Origin: Brachionus plicatilis
Taxonomy: Eukaryota; Rotifera; Eurotatoria; Ploima; Brachionidae
Assembly (NCBI GenBank): GCA_010279815.1
Contig: QEOQ01000242.1
Coordinates: 422,475-486,474 of the forward strand
Direction: 5' to 3'
Length of the DNA stretch: 64,000 nt
The notes below the pieces were generated by a model. The model ran no database searches. It worked only from the letters and a program-made list of their open reading frames with translations, and was not told the DNA's origin. The first letter of the stretch is position 1, and every line of letters begins with the position of its first letter. A program made the position numbers and the translations under genes. Below are positions 22,519 to 34,314 of the stretch, in pieces.

Positions 22519-24297
22519 ATGGATTTTTGTTCCAAGTACGCCTATGACTACGGTTTCGATGGATCTGATGAAGAGGATGCTGATATGGACAGCATTAAAT
22601 TTAATCTGAAGAAAATCCGCAAAGCTGATACCAACATAATATCATTTTGTTTTGACAAGCTCATCGACACCAACCAAATGTTTGCTGGCGAGCCGATCAA
22701 ATGCAAAAAATGTGAAGCTATATTGACCAGTAGGAAAAGCATTAGCAGCGACCAGAAAATTTGGAAATGCGAGTTTTGCTATGAAAACAATGAGATCAAC
22801 ATTTCATCTCTGGATCAAATTCCTGACCAGGATCAAGTGACTTTTTTAATTGAGCCTGCTCCACAAGAGTCCTCCAGCTCGTCAACACAATCTGAAGCAT
22901 CAGATGACAACAAATACTTAATATATTGCATTGATATATCAGGCAGCATGAACACTTATGTTACTGCGGATGGTAGTTCCAGGTCAAGTCCAATAATGAC
23001 TCGTTTAGCTGCGGTCCAAGTTGCATGCATTGAAAATTTGGGCATGCTTAAATCTTTGGAGCCAAAAAAAAGAGTTGCATTGAGCACTTTTTCTGACAAA
23101 GTTAAATTTTATTCAGATGGATGTTCTAGCAATGAATTAGTTTTGGGAGGTTCCAGTCCATCAGTATTTGGAAGAATGGGTTTTAATTTCAATTCACAAA
23201 CAAGTCATCAAAGCCAAGACATTTTAAGCAATAAGGATGAACTTTTGGCAAAAGCAAATAATGAAAGTGGCGATCTCAAAGCAGTTAAAGATTCGCATTC
23301 TATTCTAGAAAAAAGAATCAAAGCACTTAGAACTGATGGAATGACAGCGCTAGGCCCAGCTTTAACATTTTGCATTGGTTTTGCAAGCAGACTTGCTGGC
23401 TCACAAATAATTCTTTGCACTGATGGATGCGCCAATGTAGGCATTGGTTCATTGCAGGGCAACGACCCTAGTTCAGAAGTTTTCTACGAAGAGCTGGCCA
23501 AATTTGCCAAAAGCAAAGGTGTGGTTGTAAATGTGATCACTATCGAGGGCACCGACTGCAAATTGGCTTTGCTTGGCAAAGTTGCTGATCTAACCAATGG
23601 AAGTATTAACATTGTGAATCCGCTCAATTTAAATGAAGAGTTCAAGTCAATTTTGGAGAATCGGTCAATTGCCACCGAGGTAAATACCAAGTTGATTGTA
23701 AATAGCAAATATTTGTACATTAGAGATAATAATTATGAAGCGGCTGAGGCTCAGGCTTACGAGTCTGGTGATGCGGAGGCCAAAAAAGAGCTGGAAAAGA
23801 CAAGAAAAAGTGTATTGGACAAGAATATTGGAAACGTGAATATGGGCTCAGAGATTACATACGAGTTTGGCATTAGACGATTGAATGAAGAGGAGAAAAA
23901 GGATTCAAAAGACTTGGACAAGCTACCGTTCCAGCTACAAGTTAGCTACACGATGCCCAATGGTGCTAAAGCTTTGAAAGTTTTTGTCAGAGAACAAGAA
24001 TTTACTCGGGATAGAGAACAGGCAGAAAAAGATATCTTGTCTAAAGAGTTATTTTTTGCCAATTTTGCCCAAAAGGCTTCTTCTCATGTGACCAAGTCAA
24101 ACGTCAAAGCTGCTCGCTATAAACAACACCAGTTGATTCAATTCAATTCGAGAACTAATTATGAGATGCCTGAAATGAATCAACAGATGAATGTGGTATT
24201 TGATATGAATCCAGAGGCAAAATCTTCGGCAATGACTGATTTACAGAGCAGAGACTTCAATAGAGCTAAGAAAGCTAATAGAAATTTTTTCAAATAA
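22519..24297 (+). CDS. vWA-domain protein with Sec23/24-like zinc ribbon (copy 2)
   Basis: 592 aa, single exon, a close paralogue of the gene at 7671-9590 in the same orientation about 15 kb away. The zinc ribbon Cys pairs and the MIDAS set (DISGS, GMTALGPAL, ILCTDGCANVG) are all kept. Differences are mostly single substitutions. It lacks the 31-residue internal insert (here GNDPSSEVFYEELAKF is continuous) and ends at NRNFFK, without the 16-residue extension of copy 1. Intact motifs in both copies suggest both are functional. Role unknown; the cpRas1-like comparison made for copy 1 applies. Confidence 0.85.
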   Translation: MDFCSKYAYDYGFDGSDEEDADMDSIKFNLKKIRKADTNIISFCFDKLIDTNQMFAGEPIKCKKCEAILTSRKSISSDQKIWKCEFCYENNEINISSLDQIPDQDQVTFLIEPAPQESSSSSTQSEASDDNKYLIYCIDISGSMNTYVTADGSSRSSPIMTRLAAVQVACIENLGMLKSLEPKKRVALSTFSDKVKFYSDGCSSNELVLGGSSPSVFGRMGFNFNSQTSHQSQDILSNKDELLAKANNESGDLKAVKDSHSILEKRIKALRTDGMTALGPALTFCIGFASRLAGSQIILCTDGCANVGIGSLQGNDPSSEVFYEELAKFAKSKGVVVNVITIEGTDCKLALLGKVADLTNGSINIVNPLNLNEEFKSILENRSIATEVNTKLIVNSKYLYIRDNNYEAAEAQAYESGDAEAKKELEKTRKSVLDKNIGNVNMGSEITYEFGIRRLNEEEKKDSKDLDKLPFQLQVSYTMPNGAKALKVFVREQEFTRDREQAEKDILSKELFFANFAQKASSHVTKSNVKAARYKQHQLIQFNSRTNYEMPEMNQQMNVVFDMNPEAKSSAMTDLQSRDFNRAKKANRNFFK

Positions 24298-26317
24298 ATT
24301 ATTGCTATTTTTAGATTTTTAAATTCATTTTTTTGTTTTTTTTAAATAAAATTATTTTCTTATTTTACTCTCCTATTTTCTCAGCAAGGATTTGTAATTA
24401 AATTTAATTTTTTTTAAAATTTGTTTCATTAATTTTTCTCTTTTTATCAAAATAAAATTATTATTAATAAAGCTGCAACTAACTGTTGCAGCAAATTTTT
24501 ATGAAATTTTTAATAAAAATTTAATATATTTTTAATATATTTTTATATAATTACATTTTTTAATTTTTGTCTCAATGGAACTATTTAACAAGATTTTTTT
24601 GTATTTGAACATGTCATTTTGAGAGGAGCATCATTTTTCGATTTCTTTTTCGGAGTTGATGATCACAAATCAAAGAAATAATTTTAATAAAAAAAGGTAG
24701 CGGTGAATATTGAAGCAAAAATATAAAGCAAAGCAAAATTTAAAAATGAATTGATAACCTATATAAAAAAAATTATAAGCATTTAGCAATTTTTCTTTCT
24801 ATAAAAAGATTTATTTAATTTTTTGCTTTGGTTTATGTTAAGCAAATTAAAAAGGCACCAATTGGAAAAAAAAGTAAAAGGTAAGCCAAATTAAGCAACA
24901 ATATTTGAAAAGTCAATCATGAAATTTTCGAGTCCATGATTGACTTTCCTTTAATTTTAAAAATGGAGAAATTCAAGCCAATAAATGGGCACACACAACA
25001 ATAAGTGGGTACCATTATCAAATTTACAACTGGACAATGGTACCCAAAATGGGCATCGTGAAATTTCATACAAAACTTCCAATACAAAAATTAAAAAATT
25101 TTATAACTTTTGTTCTAAAAGTCAAAAACTTGTTCTGTAAATGAAACAAAGTGAAACAACTGTTGTTTCACTTTGTTTCATTTACAGAACAAGTTTTTGA
25201 CTTTTAGAACAAAAGTTATAAAATTTTTTAATTTTTGTATTGGAAGTTTTGTATGAAATTTCACAATGGCCCCAAAATGCATAAAATAAATTGTGCTCAA
25301 CTTGCAATATGTCAATGACTAAAAGAAGATTATTTTTGTTCTAGATGCAACTCAAAAAAATAATTACTTTTTTAGTTAATACAGTTAGATGTTTTGTTAT
25401 TAAATTTTATTTCATTTTATAAAAATAGTGACATTATTATTAAATTAGCGATATCTTTATTAAAATTAGCGAAAAGTTTATTAACATTAGCGGTGAGGAC
25501 AATTATGGATCTTTTCTGAAATAAATAAATGAGATTTTTTCTTATTTTAAAAACGGGATAATTTTCAAGATAAAAAAAGGGAATGATTTTACTATATTCA
25601 AAAGAAAACTAGCCATAAAATACGCCATAATTAATTTTATTATTAGTTTGTGAAACTTTAGCCATAGGGTTTCAGGTAAGGTTTGGGTTAGTGAATATGC
25701 TTTGCAAACAGAATATAGGGTTATTATTGGAATATTACTCACATATTTTTATTTAGTATTTTCTAAATGGCTAGGATTTTATTTCGTATGACATAACTTT
25801 AAAATTAACTTAAAAAATAAGAAAAAAAATCCATTTTAAAATTTTAAATGGTAAAATTATTGAATGAGAAGAAGCAGTAATTCTAAATTGGAAAATTGGA
25901 AAGCTAAAGAACCTAAATTTTACTGTAAAATTCTAAAATTGAATATTATTATTATTATTATTTAATTCAATTAACGCAAATTCTGGCGATGTATTCAAAA
26001 AAATTTTAAATGAGAAAAAAAATAAATTCAGTCAATAAAAATTCAGTTAAGTTAATTCAGTTAATTAAGTCGTCATTGCTTTTAATAACTTTTTTTGTTA
26101 ATTTAAATTTTATAAAATATAAATGCTGAAAAATTGTACACTAAATTGATTATTAATTAAGGATTTGATACTTAACAATTAAAGGAAATAAAATAAAATA
26201 TTTTAATATCTATAAACAAATCAAAAGATCAAACTTTAAATATTATATTTTGATTGTTTACCTGAAATATTTTTAACGCATGGACAATTAAATGTCTTTA
26301 TCTAGTAGTAGAAGTAT
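24298..26317. other. Intergenic with hairpins and microsatellite
   Basis: No coding gene. A 13-bp stem hairpin (AAAGTCAATCATG, 24909-24947) and an inverted pair GTGGGTACCATT / AATGGTACCCA (about 25006-25047) precede the long perfect hairpin described separately. A short (ATT)n tract lies near 25946-25965. Confidence 0.5.
25058..25264. repeat. 207-bp perfect palindromic hairpin
   Basis: Arms 25058-25160 and 25162-25264 are exact reverse complements (103 bp each) around a single T at 25161. Imperfect pairing continues outward (CCAAAATGGGCATC versus the inverse of GGCCCCAAAATGC). Such a structure could be a fold-back MITE or the source of a long double-stranded RNA/small RNAs. No target duplication was identified. 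Confidence 0.95.
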
Positions 26318-26890
26318 TTATAACTGCAGCGTGATTAATCACGCGGAGCGCGTCAGCCGTGTGACTGACGCTCTGTTGTAGCTTCCAACGTGTTTGTCTA
26401 GGTTGTTTTTGAATGAGTTGAGAGATTGGGATTCTGTTATTTCGTTAGGGAGCTCATTCTAAATGTTTGCCATCCTGTTGTAAAAGAATTCGTGTCTTTG
26501 ATTGCAGCATCTCACTATTTCGCGTTTAAAGTACCCTCTGTGGCCTCCACGAGGCTGTCCGCACTGTGGGGATGTGTGCCAGTTTATCTTCTCTAGTCCT
26601 TTTTAAATTTTGAATTTTTGGATTAGGTCGCCTCGAATTCTTCTCTCCAAAAGTGTTGATAAGCCTAATCTTTGGCATCTTGTATTATAATGAAGAGCGG
26701 CGAGGTCATTGATATAGATGATGAACAAGACCGGGCCAAGCACTGAGCCTTGTGGTACACCGCTGTTTAGTTTCAGCCAATCGGAGATACTTGCTCCTAA
26801 GACTACTCATTGTCTACGGTCGGTGAGGAATGCTCTTATCCAGTTTAATAGTTCGCCTTTAATAGTATCTGGTGCAATTATTTAAATTTA
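26318..26890 (-). pseudogene. LINE relic (reverse transcriptase to 3' end, deleted)
   Basis: Read on the minus strand: GELLNWIRAFLTDRRQ, a stop, then [20 protein letters not shown] and [12 protein letters not shown], which is reverse transcriptase motif 4/5. The sequence then jumps directly to [40 protein letters not shown] and NELPNEITESQSLNSFKNNL, the usual LINE C-terminal end. The catalytic FADD/YADD block is deleted and there are at least three stops. GC content is visibly higher than in the surroundings, typical of a coding insertion. Confidence 0.8.
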
Positions 26891-27069
26891 AAATAAAGTA
26901 AAAATTTTATTTTGGCAAAGTTTCTTCCATTTTAATTTGAAAAAAAGTTTTGTAAAATCAAAAAATTTGAATATATTTCTAATAAAACTTTAGGTTATAT
27001 TTATTTAAAATAAATGGTAGAACATAAATTTACACTATCAATAGGTACAAGTAATGTTCAAAACAATAT

Positions 27070-27516
27070 CTAATAAGCTAGCCTTAATCTGTTTACATAG
27101 GGCAATATGTTAAATCTAAACGAAAATGTGTTCGGCTTTCCGTTGATTTTCTGCAGCAGTTTTTTCTTATTGTAATAAGATCGAAGTATTCGATTGAATT
27201 TGCTGTAATTCAAAGTAAAAGGCTTGTTGGATCGGATGGCGAAAAGCCTAGCCACTTCGCCCGGATCAACCATGGTAAATTCGTTGTCATGATATTGGCT
27301 AAATGCTGGTCCAGTCCATCTGATTATACTTCTAAATCGCTTGTCTTCAAGTATTTCGATCAAAAATTCCCACAGTTTTATGTTTGGTTGAGTGAATTCA
27401 TTGGAAAGTATTTCCAGGTCCATGAACGAATCGGAAAAATCATCCTGTGTCTCTAGTTCGATTGAGTCCGATTGACTTTCTGAAGAATGTGACCATGAGT
27501 GCCAAAAATTTGCCAT
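27070..27516 (-). CDS. Small ETS-domain transcription factor
   Basis: 148 aa, single exon, ATG at 27516. The ETS winged-helix spans about residues 45-137: IKLWEFLIEILEDKR (helix 1), IIRWTG, VDPGEVARLFAIRSNKP (helix 2), LNYSKFNRILRSYYNKK (recognition helix 3) and FSFRFNI (wing). The two recognition-helix arginines (R109, R112) are kept, although the family GLRYYY is ILRSYY here. About nine extra residues (PAFSQYHDN) are inserted after WTG. Nothing but a Ser/Asp/Glu-rich 44-residue leader precedes the domain; no PNT domain or long activation region. ETS proteins bind GGAA sites. The divergence and small size suggest a fast-evolving or retro-derived family member. Confidence 0.8.
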   Translation of the reverse strand: MANFWHSWSHSSESQSDSIELETQDDFSDSFMDLEILSNEFTQPNIKLWEFLIEILEDKRFRSIIRWTGPAFSQYHDNEFTMVDPGEVARLFAIRSNKPFTLNYSKFNRILRSYYNKKKLLQKINGKPNTFSFRFNILPYVNRLRLAY

Positions 27517-27823
27517 TTAGCTCAATATTGTCATTATTTTTTTCCCAAATTTATCTAAACAAAATTCAGCATAAAAATTGCAAGTCAAAAAATTCAATCT
27601 ATAATTTTGACAAGCTTATTTTATTATTACTAATAAAATTTAGAATAATTTATAAGAAATAAAATAGAGGAGTTAAAATTTATTATTAAAATTAAAAGCG
27701 TTTATACGTCGAAAATAAATAATATCTATTGGAAAAAAATAACATCCAGCAAGCACACCTCAAGCCACCATCATATTATGATTAAAAAAATTATCATTTA
27801 TTTAATGACGGAAATGTGTTGCT
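27517..27823. other. Short spacer between ETS and HACL1 3' ends
   Basis: AT-rich; no feature seen. Both neighbours are on the minus strand, so this holds the HACL1 3' UTR and the ETS promoter. Confidence 0.5.
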
Positions 27824-30800
27824 TTATAATTTGGATTTGGTTAACCATGGAAATTCCTAGAGGAATGTGCATTAAAAATGAATTTTTCTTTTTTTTAAAT
27901 AAAATACCTGTGCTTTTCGATCAGCCGAGGGGCTTATTTCTATGTTGATTATAGTAGGTGTTTTTGTTTCTGACAAGGCTTGTGTCAATGCGGAGCAGAT
28001 TTCGTCCGGAGTTCTAACAAAATAGCCCTTGAAGTTTTCAAATGCTCCAGCAAATTTTTCATATCTAATGCCGGCTGTTAGACTCATTGGAGGCAGGCTA
28101 AAAATTTAAATAAATTTTTAAAAAAATTAATTTAAAATTTAACTTTTAAATTTACGTGATAGTCGGATCGCCACTCTCTTTGAGTCCAGCAAAACTCTCT
28201 GTATCCAAACCACCGTATATTCCATTATTGTTAAAGATTATAAAAACAATTGGTAAATTGTATCTATAAGCTGTTTCAATTTCCATTCCACCGAAACCAA
28301 AAGCACTATCGCCTTGAATACAGAGAACTTTTTTGCTTGGATGGTAATCTCGGCAGTGCAAGGCTGCGGCAATCGCAAAACCACTTCCAACACCCATTGT
28401 GCCAAAAGAGCCGGCATCCAATCTTTTATTTCAAACTTATTAAACTGATTTAAGGAATAATAAAATTTGCCTTATTTTAAATTTTATTATTTGTGATTAA
28501 ATAATTGAAATAAAGACTAAAAGAGTCTTACTAAAAGAGTAAGACCCTTTAGCCAATCGTTTAACATGATGTGAAGAAGTTATCTAACTATAAAGAAAAA
28601 AAAATTCTCACGGTAAATTTTAGCTTAAAAACAAAAATTTGAGACATATTTTGACACAATTATTAATTAATTGCTTATTTTTTTTATTTCACTTACAAAA
28701 TAAATTAAATTTTATTTTGATTTTATCAAAATAGCTTTATCGCGGTTAGGGAACAAATAAATAATTATTTAATTTATAGAATTCCTTAAAAGAATATAAA
28801 AATTTATAAGGGTTAATATTAAAGGGAATATTTATTTCTGAAAATTGATCGTTCAAAAATTTAAAACTTATTTAATAAAAAAACATTAAAAATTTTTTAA
28901 GTCATTGACTTGACTTAAAAAAAAAAAAAAAATTTTTAAGTCATTGACTTGACTTGACTTAAGACTTGTGACTTAAAAACAACTCTGATTTAACAGGCAT
29001 TGTCATTTTAGAATGTAAAATTTATTTGTTAATTTCGTAAAAACTTGCAAAATACTCCATTTAAATATTTTTTTTAAATTACTAAAATATAACTTGGGAT
29101 AATAAAAAAAATTAAAAGAATAATGGAATCTAAAATAGATTAAAAAGCATTTTTTGACATTGATTTAAATGTAAAAAAAAATTACATAGTATTAGCTTAT
29201 ATCATTTTCAATTTATTCATCCTATAAGACTATATGATAAATTAAAATAAAGCAGACTGAGTAAGCTATTTACTTAGAATAAAAATTTTGATACTAAATT
29301 CAAATGCTCTAAATTTCTAATTACAAAATTAAACTCATATCATTGTCCAAGTCGTTTGCAAAGAAATGGGTCTTCTAGTAATCGTTAAAATTTTAGATTT
29401 TATTTAAAAATAAAGTAAAAGCTCAAATAAGCCTTTTATGAAAATGGATGATCGATATTTTTACATTCATCGATTTTGTAAAATAAGATGAGCTAATAAA
29501 GTATGTTCCGAAAACTCGAGCTTCAAAGAAGCGTGGAAAAAGGCTAAGAATTCAATTAAAATGGCGAAATGTGCCAAAAAATATATTTAATGTTTTTCTT
29601 ATTCCATTTATATATTTTTTGTACTTTTTTTCGTATATTTACTTAAATTTTCGTAAAATATTGTTACCGTAACACCACTGTTAGTTCTTCAGCATAATTC
29701 TAAATTAATTTTTTCCAGAAATTTAAATCAATACAATTATCCAATTATAAATTTTTGTGCAAAATTTTAAAATATTAATCTTAATTAATTAAAACTAAAC
29801 TACCTGTGTCTCGGCTGCGCATGGTTCATTATACTTCGACTAGTGTCCATGGTATTGGCACCTTCAGATACAATAATACAATCTTTGGGCATGACTTTTT
29901 TTATTTGTGCATAAGCCGCATAATAATTCAAGGGCAAAGTTAAATCATTTGCCATCGATTGAATGACATTTTTATTTTTTTCAACTTTTTTTCTCAATAA
30001 ATCCCACCAGTCTTTGGCAACTTGAATTTTTTCACCAGCCAAATGCTCATTCATCTAATTATTATTTAATTATTATCCAAATTAAATATTTTTTTGGCAA
30101 CTTACTTGTTTTGAAAACGATTTTAAATCAGCTTGAATTTTGATACAATCATTTGTATTATTGCCCAATTCTTCTGCATTCAAATCCACTTGAACAATCT
30201 TGACGTTCTGAGCAAAGCGTGGCGATTGACCGAAATGAAGCATCCAATTTAGTCTGGCACCCAATAAAACTATCAAATCAGCCTCTTTTAAAGCTCTGTA
30301 AAATTAATTTTAAAATTTAAAAAAAATAAAACTTCTAAACATTACGTTGATCGAGCTGCACTTACACACAAACTGTGGTCGTCATCAACAACTCCTTTGC
30401 CCATTGGAGTAGGCAAAAACGGCATCCCCAACAATTCAACTAATTTATTTATTTCTTCTTCAGCTTGAGAATAAGCTGCCCCTTTGCCAATTATGATCAA
30501 CGGTTTCTTAGCTGTTTTTAAAGATTCAAACACATTTTGCAGATTTTCCATTGATGTGAGTGGTCTTGGTGCTTCACCACAAACTGCAGAGCATCCAACT
30601 TCACTTGGTTCAATTGTTGAAGTGATCATTTCAGCTGCAAAGTCCAAGTAAGCACTGCCGGGCCTGCCGTAAGTGGCAGTCCTGAACGCTTTTTCCACAT
30701 AAAAGGGAATTTGGGACAGACTTGATGGTCTGGCCGAGTATTTGGCAAAACTTCGCCCCAATGCCACCTGTGGATATTCTTGAAAAGCACCTTGACTTTC

Positions 30801-31173
30801 TTGACCAAGGTCAGACGATCCTCCGACTACTAGCAAAGGCCAAGCGTTCTCATTGGCGTTAGCCATACCTGCTAATGTGTGCACAAAACCGGGACCTGAT
30901 ACACACAGCGCCACTGCTGGTCTTTTGGAAAAAGTTAAATTTGTGATCTATAGTTTTATTGATTTAGTACTTTCTGGTAAGGTATCCAATTGAAGAGGCA
31001 GCGTAGCTTGCCGATTGTTCATTACGCATGCCTATATACTTAATACCGTACTGTTGAGCCCGCAGAGCTATTTCGATCACAGGAATACCAACTACGCCAA
31101 ACATGTACTCAACGCCTTGGTCTTTTAGACTTTTGGCAATTAGACTAGCACCATCTAATTTATCTTGGCTCAT
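27824..31173 (-). CDS. HACL1: 2-hydroxyacyl-CoA lyase (peroxisomal), seven exons
   Basis: A thiamine-diphosphate enzyme that cleaves 2-hydroxyacyl-CoA to formyl-CoA and a fatty aldehyde in peroxisomal alpha-oxidation. Exons by splice signals: 31173-30971, 30921-30346, 30295-30106, 30054-29804, 28422-28156, 28097-27908 and 27856-27824. They sum to 1710 bp, 569 aa, near the 578 aa of human HACL1. Catalytic Glu is E52 ([12 protein letters not shown]). The ThDP/Mg site is G444-D445-S to N472-N473 ([10 protein letters not shown] ... NNNGIYGG). [20 protein letters not shown] and [10 protein letters not shown] are typical. The last tiny exon gives [10 protein letters not shown], so the protein ends in the canonical peroxisomal signal SKL. 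Five introns are 50-60 bp; the fourth is 1381 bp and holds transposon debris. The frame is intact, so I expect a working gene. Confidence 0.95.
28423..29803. other. Expanded HACL1 intron 4
   Basis: 1381 bp against about 50 bp for the other introns. Borders are AG|A at 28422 and CACAG|GTAG at 29804. Around 28890-28987 it contains a solitary hAT end: inverted, it reads CAGAGTTGTTTTTAAGTCAC followed by AAGTCTTAAGTCAAGTC, closely matching the left terminus of the 3473-7103 element. No matching second end or duplication is evident. Confidence 0.7.
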
Positions 31174-34100
31174 TTTGATTGAAGCTGTTCGTTTTGTGCT
31201 AAAATTGATTGGAAATTAAAAATACAATTTTTATAGGGATCAATTTTACTTAATGAGTAAATTTTTATTTATTGTTTTAAGAACATTTAGAAAATTCATT
31301 ATTGGTTTTAGTTTGACTTTGAACAATTTTTATTTTAAATGATAGGATATTTTTGAATTATAATTTTATATGTTTCAAGTTTTTGTTAACATGGCTTATT
31401 TTTGTCTTCAAGTGGATAATCAAACTTTTTTAAATTATCAATTTAAAATTAAAAAAAATATTATTTTGATTAATAATTTAGGTAAAGTTACATTTTAAGT
31501 TGGTTTTAGTTAATTTAGCTTCTAATTTTACAATATTAGGATATTTATAATGACAGGATAATTTGACAATGAAAGTGCAAGTAAAATTAAAAGTTGTTGA
31601 TTTTTAAATTTAGATTTTTAATAAGGACTAAAATTTTTAAGACTTATAAAATTGATGGCGGCTAGTTCGAGGTCGGTCACTAAGCTGTTTTTGTTTACCA
31701 GGTGCCATGATTTAAAGACTAATTTGAATTCTTATAAATATTTTATTCTTTAATTCTCAAAGAAAGACAAGCTCAGAAAAATAACAATAAAATTAAATAT
31801 ATTTAACTAGAAAATAATATAACAAATTTGGAGCCATTTTCTATGACTTTTAGGATCTAACCATATAATCAGTTTTAAATTATAAATTAGACTGGCAACT
31901 TAAGTTCCAAGCTATTCTAGGACTTTTATTATTTTTATCAACAATTAAAAGCGCCAGCCGCTAACAATATTTTAATATAGCTAACTTTGTAAATTCCCAA
32001 CAAATTTAATAAAAAAATGAACAAATTTATTCAACCAAAAATAAATTTATTAAATCAAACATTATTATGTTTTCAGAAAAAAAAGATAAACAGAAATTTT
32101 TTTTATTAATATTTACCAAAAAATTTAATTAATTAATAAATAAAGTAATTTATATAAAATCTTTTTTTTGTGCAGCCGTTCGGACAGTAATGACTTTTTT
32201 CTTTTTCATTAAAGCGTTGCATTTTACACATTATATATTAGCAATTTCAGTATTTCCTGAGAATTTCGCTTTTTTTAAGAGATTTTTAACTCTTTATCAC
32301 TTGATTCACATTAATGCCGTTTATTTCGATTTTTTTTTTTTTTTAGTTTTGAGACTATCTGCGGCTTTTTTCCATGACTCTTTGAAATTTGAGTAACCTA
32401 AAAGGTATTTTTTTATTTCTTTAAAAGTTATTAATTCTTAGGTAATTAAAATAGTCATTGAGAAAAAAAGTGACTGGTCGGATCATTAATAATTGCATTG
32501 TAGTTGTGTTTTTTTTTTACGATTTTTTTTTCCTCGTTTTTTACTAAAATTTACCATTTTTCCCGTTTTTTATAATAAAAATTTAGGTATTTATAAAAAT
32601 TTTTTCAATTTTCATTTTAATTTTCTAAAATAAATAGATAAATTCCTAAAAATCGCAATTTTTCAGTTTTTTTTGACCCTTTTTATATTTACTAAAATTT
32701 ACGTAAAATCACGTAAAATTTCGTAAAACAGTAGCAGTACTATAGAAAAATTTTTTTTTTGCAGTGCAGCTTCTCTTTACCGAAATTAAATAAAATTTCA
32801 AAATCAACAATCTTGGTTTTTAAATGAGATAAATGGTTGCCGACAAACTCAAAACTTTTCACCACAAACCAAGAACTTGTTAACACAAATCACTGAAAAT
32901 CACAAATTTTTGTGCCGAATTCAAAAAAAATAATTTTTACATATTTAACCAAATAACTGGTTGACACAAATTTTTTGTGGTGAAAAAAAATTTAAAAATT
33001 TCTTATTTAATATTTTTTCAAATAGTGTTTATTAAATTATATATAATTATATATAAAAAAAATTAATTTTAAATTAACAAAATAATTAAATTAAAATCCA
33101 GTTTAAGGAAAACCAATTTACAGCTAATTATGGGCGACCTTTATTTGGTTTATTAACAAATTCGTCCGATTCTCATTTAATATTTAATATTAGTTTCTGC
33201 ATCATTCAATGGATTGTCATTGTTTTTCTTTTTTGTTTTATTTTTTTTGGATTTTTAAGTTTCAAAAATTCCGAATTTTTTTACTACCTAAAATCATAGG
33301 CATTTTATTATCTTAGATATTAAGTAAAAGTTTTTAATAGATATTTAAAAAAAATTTTGCTTAGAAGTTTTTTATTTGTGGAGAGCAGTTTTTGTCTTAG
33401 TCAAGTTATTTTCGTGCTGAAATTTTTTCTTGAAAGTTTTTTGTTTGTGGGAACTAGGTAGACCCTTTTTACATTCGAAATTCGGAATTAGCTTTTTTTC
33501 GAGTTTCGATTTGCACAAAAAGAATTAATTCGATTTCATTAATACTTAAAATCATCGATATTTTAATTTGAATGAATTAGCATATTTTGATAAAATTATT
33601 AAAAAAACTGTGCTCAAAAGTTATGTTATGGTGAAAAGTTTTTTTAAAAAATCAAAAATTGTGTCAAAAATTTTTGTTTTCTGTGTTAAAAAGTTTTTTG
33701 AGAGGTCAAATGAATTTCTGTGGTGAAAATTTTTTGGCTGCGGTTAACAGTGATTTTACTTTGGGTAAAAGTTTTTTCACTGTGAGTACTAGTTGGACCC
33801 ATTAATTAACCTGATCTATTATTTACTATTCTTAAAGCGGATTGCTGCACATTTGTAGTCCAGGAAGGTCATTGGCGCCTTGATTATTACTGAACTTTTT
33901 TTAAAAGTTCAATCATATTTTTTCAAATTTCTACAATGTTTTATTTTTACAAAATAAATATGTACTAATTGCTATGGTTAATTTTAAAGTATGAAAAAAA
34001 AATGTAAATTTTCATATTTTGAATATTTTAGATATTAATTAAATATTTTAAAATAAAATAATTAATATATTATAATAAAAATAATGGAGCAATTTTAATA

Positions 34101-34314
34101 AAATTAAAAGAATTTATATTCAATTTTTCCTAAAAAATTCTAATTTATTCTGGTTACCATGACAAATTTGAATATTTCTCAAGACCTAAATATTTTAGAA
34201 AAAAGAATACATTTTTATATTTTATTAAAAACAATTTTTCTTATCGACTAAATAGGCTCTCAATTATTCAAGCAACAAAACAAAATTGTTTAAAATATTG
34301 TTTTTCTATGTATT
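31174..34314. other. Intergenic, degenerate repeats
   Basis: No gene. 32510-32730 has CGTTTTTTAC/AAATTTACG motifs in both orientations, probably an old MITE. 32830-33790 holds many degenerate copies of a GTGGTGAAAAGTTTTTT-type motif, inverted on the left (CAAAACTTTTCACCACAAA at about 32850) and direct on the right (33620-33770), consistent with an eroded inverted-repeat element. A short open frame at 32190-32396 is Phe-rich low complexity. Confidence 0.4.

Noticed and set aside
32190..32396. 68-aa plus-strand frame
   Set aside because: Phe-rich low-complexity frame in poly-T-rich DNA, no family features.
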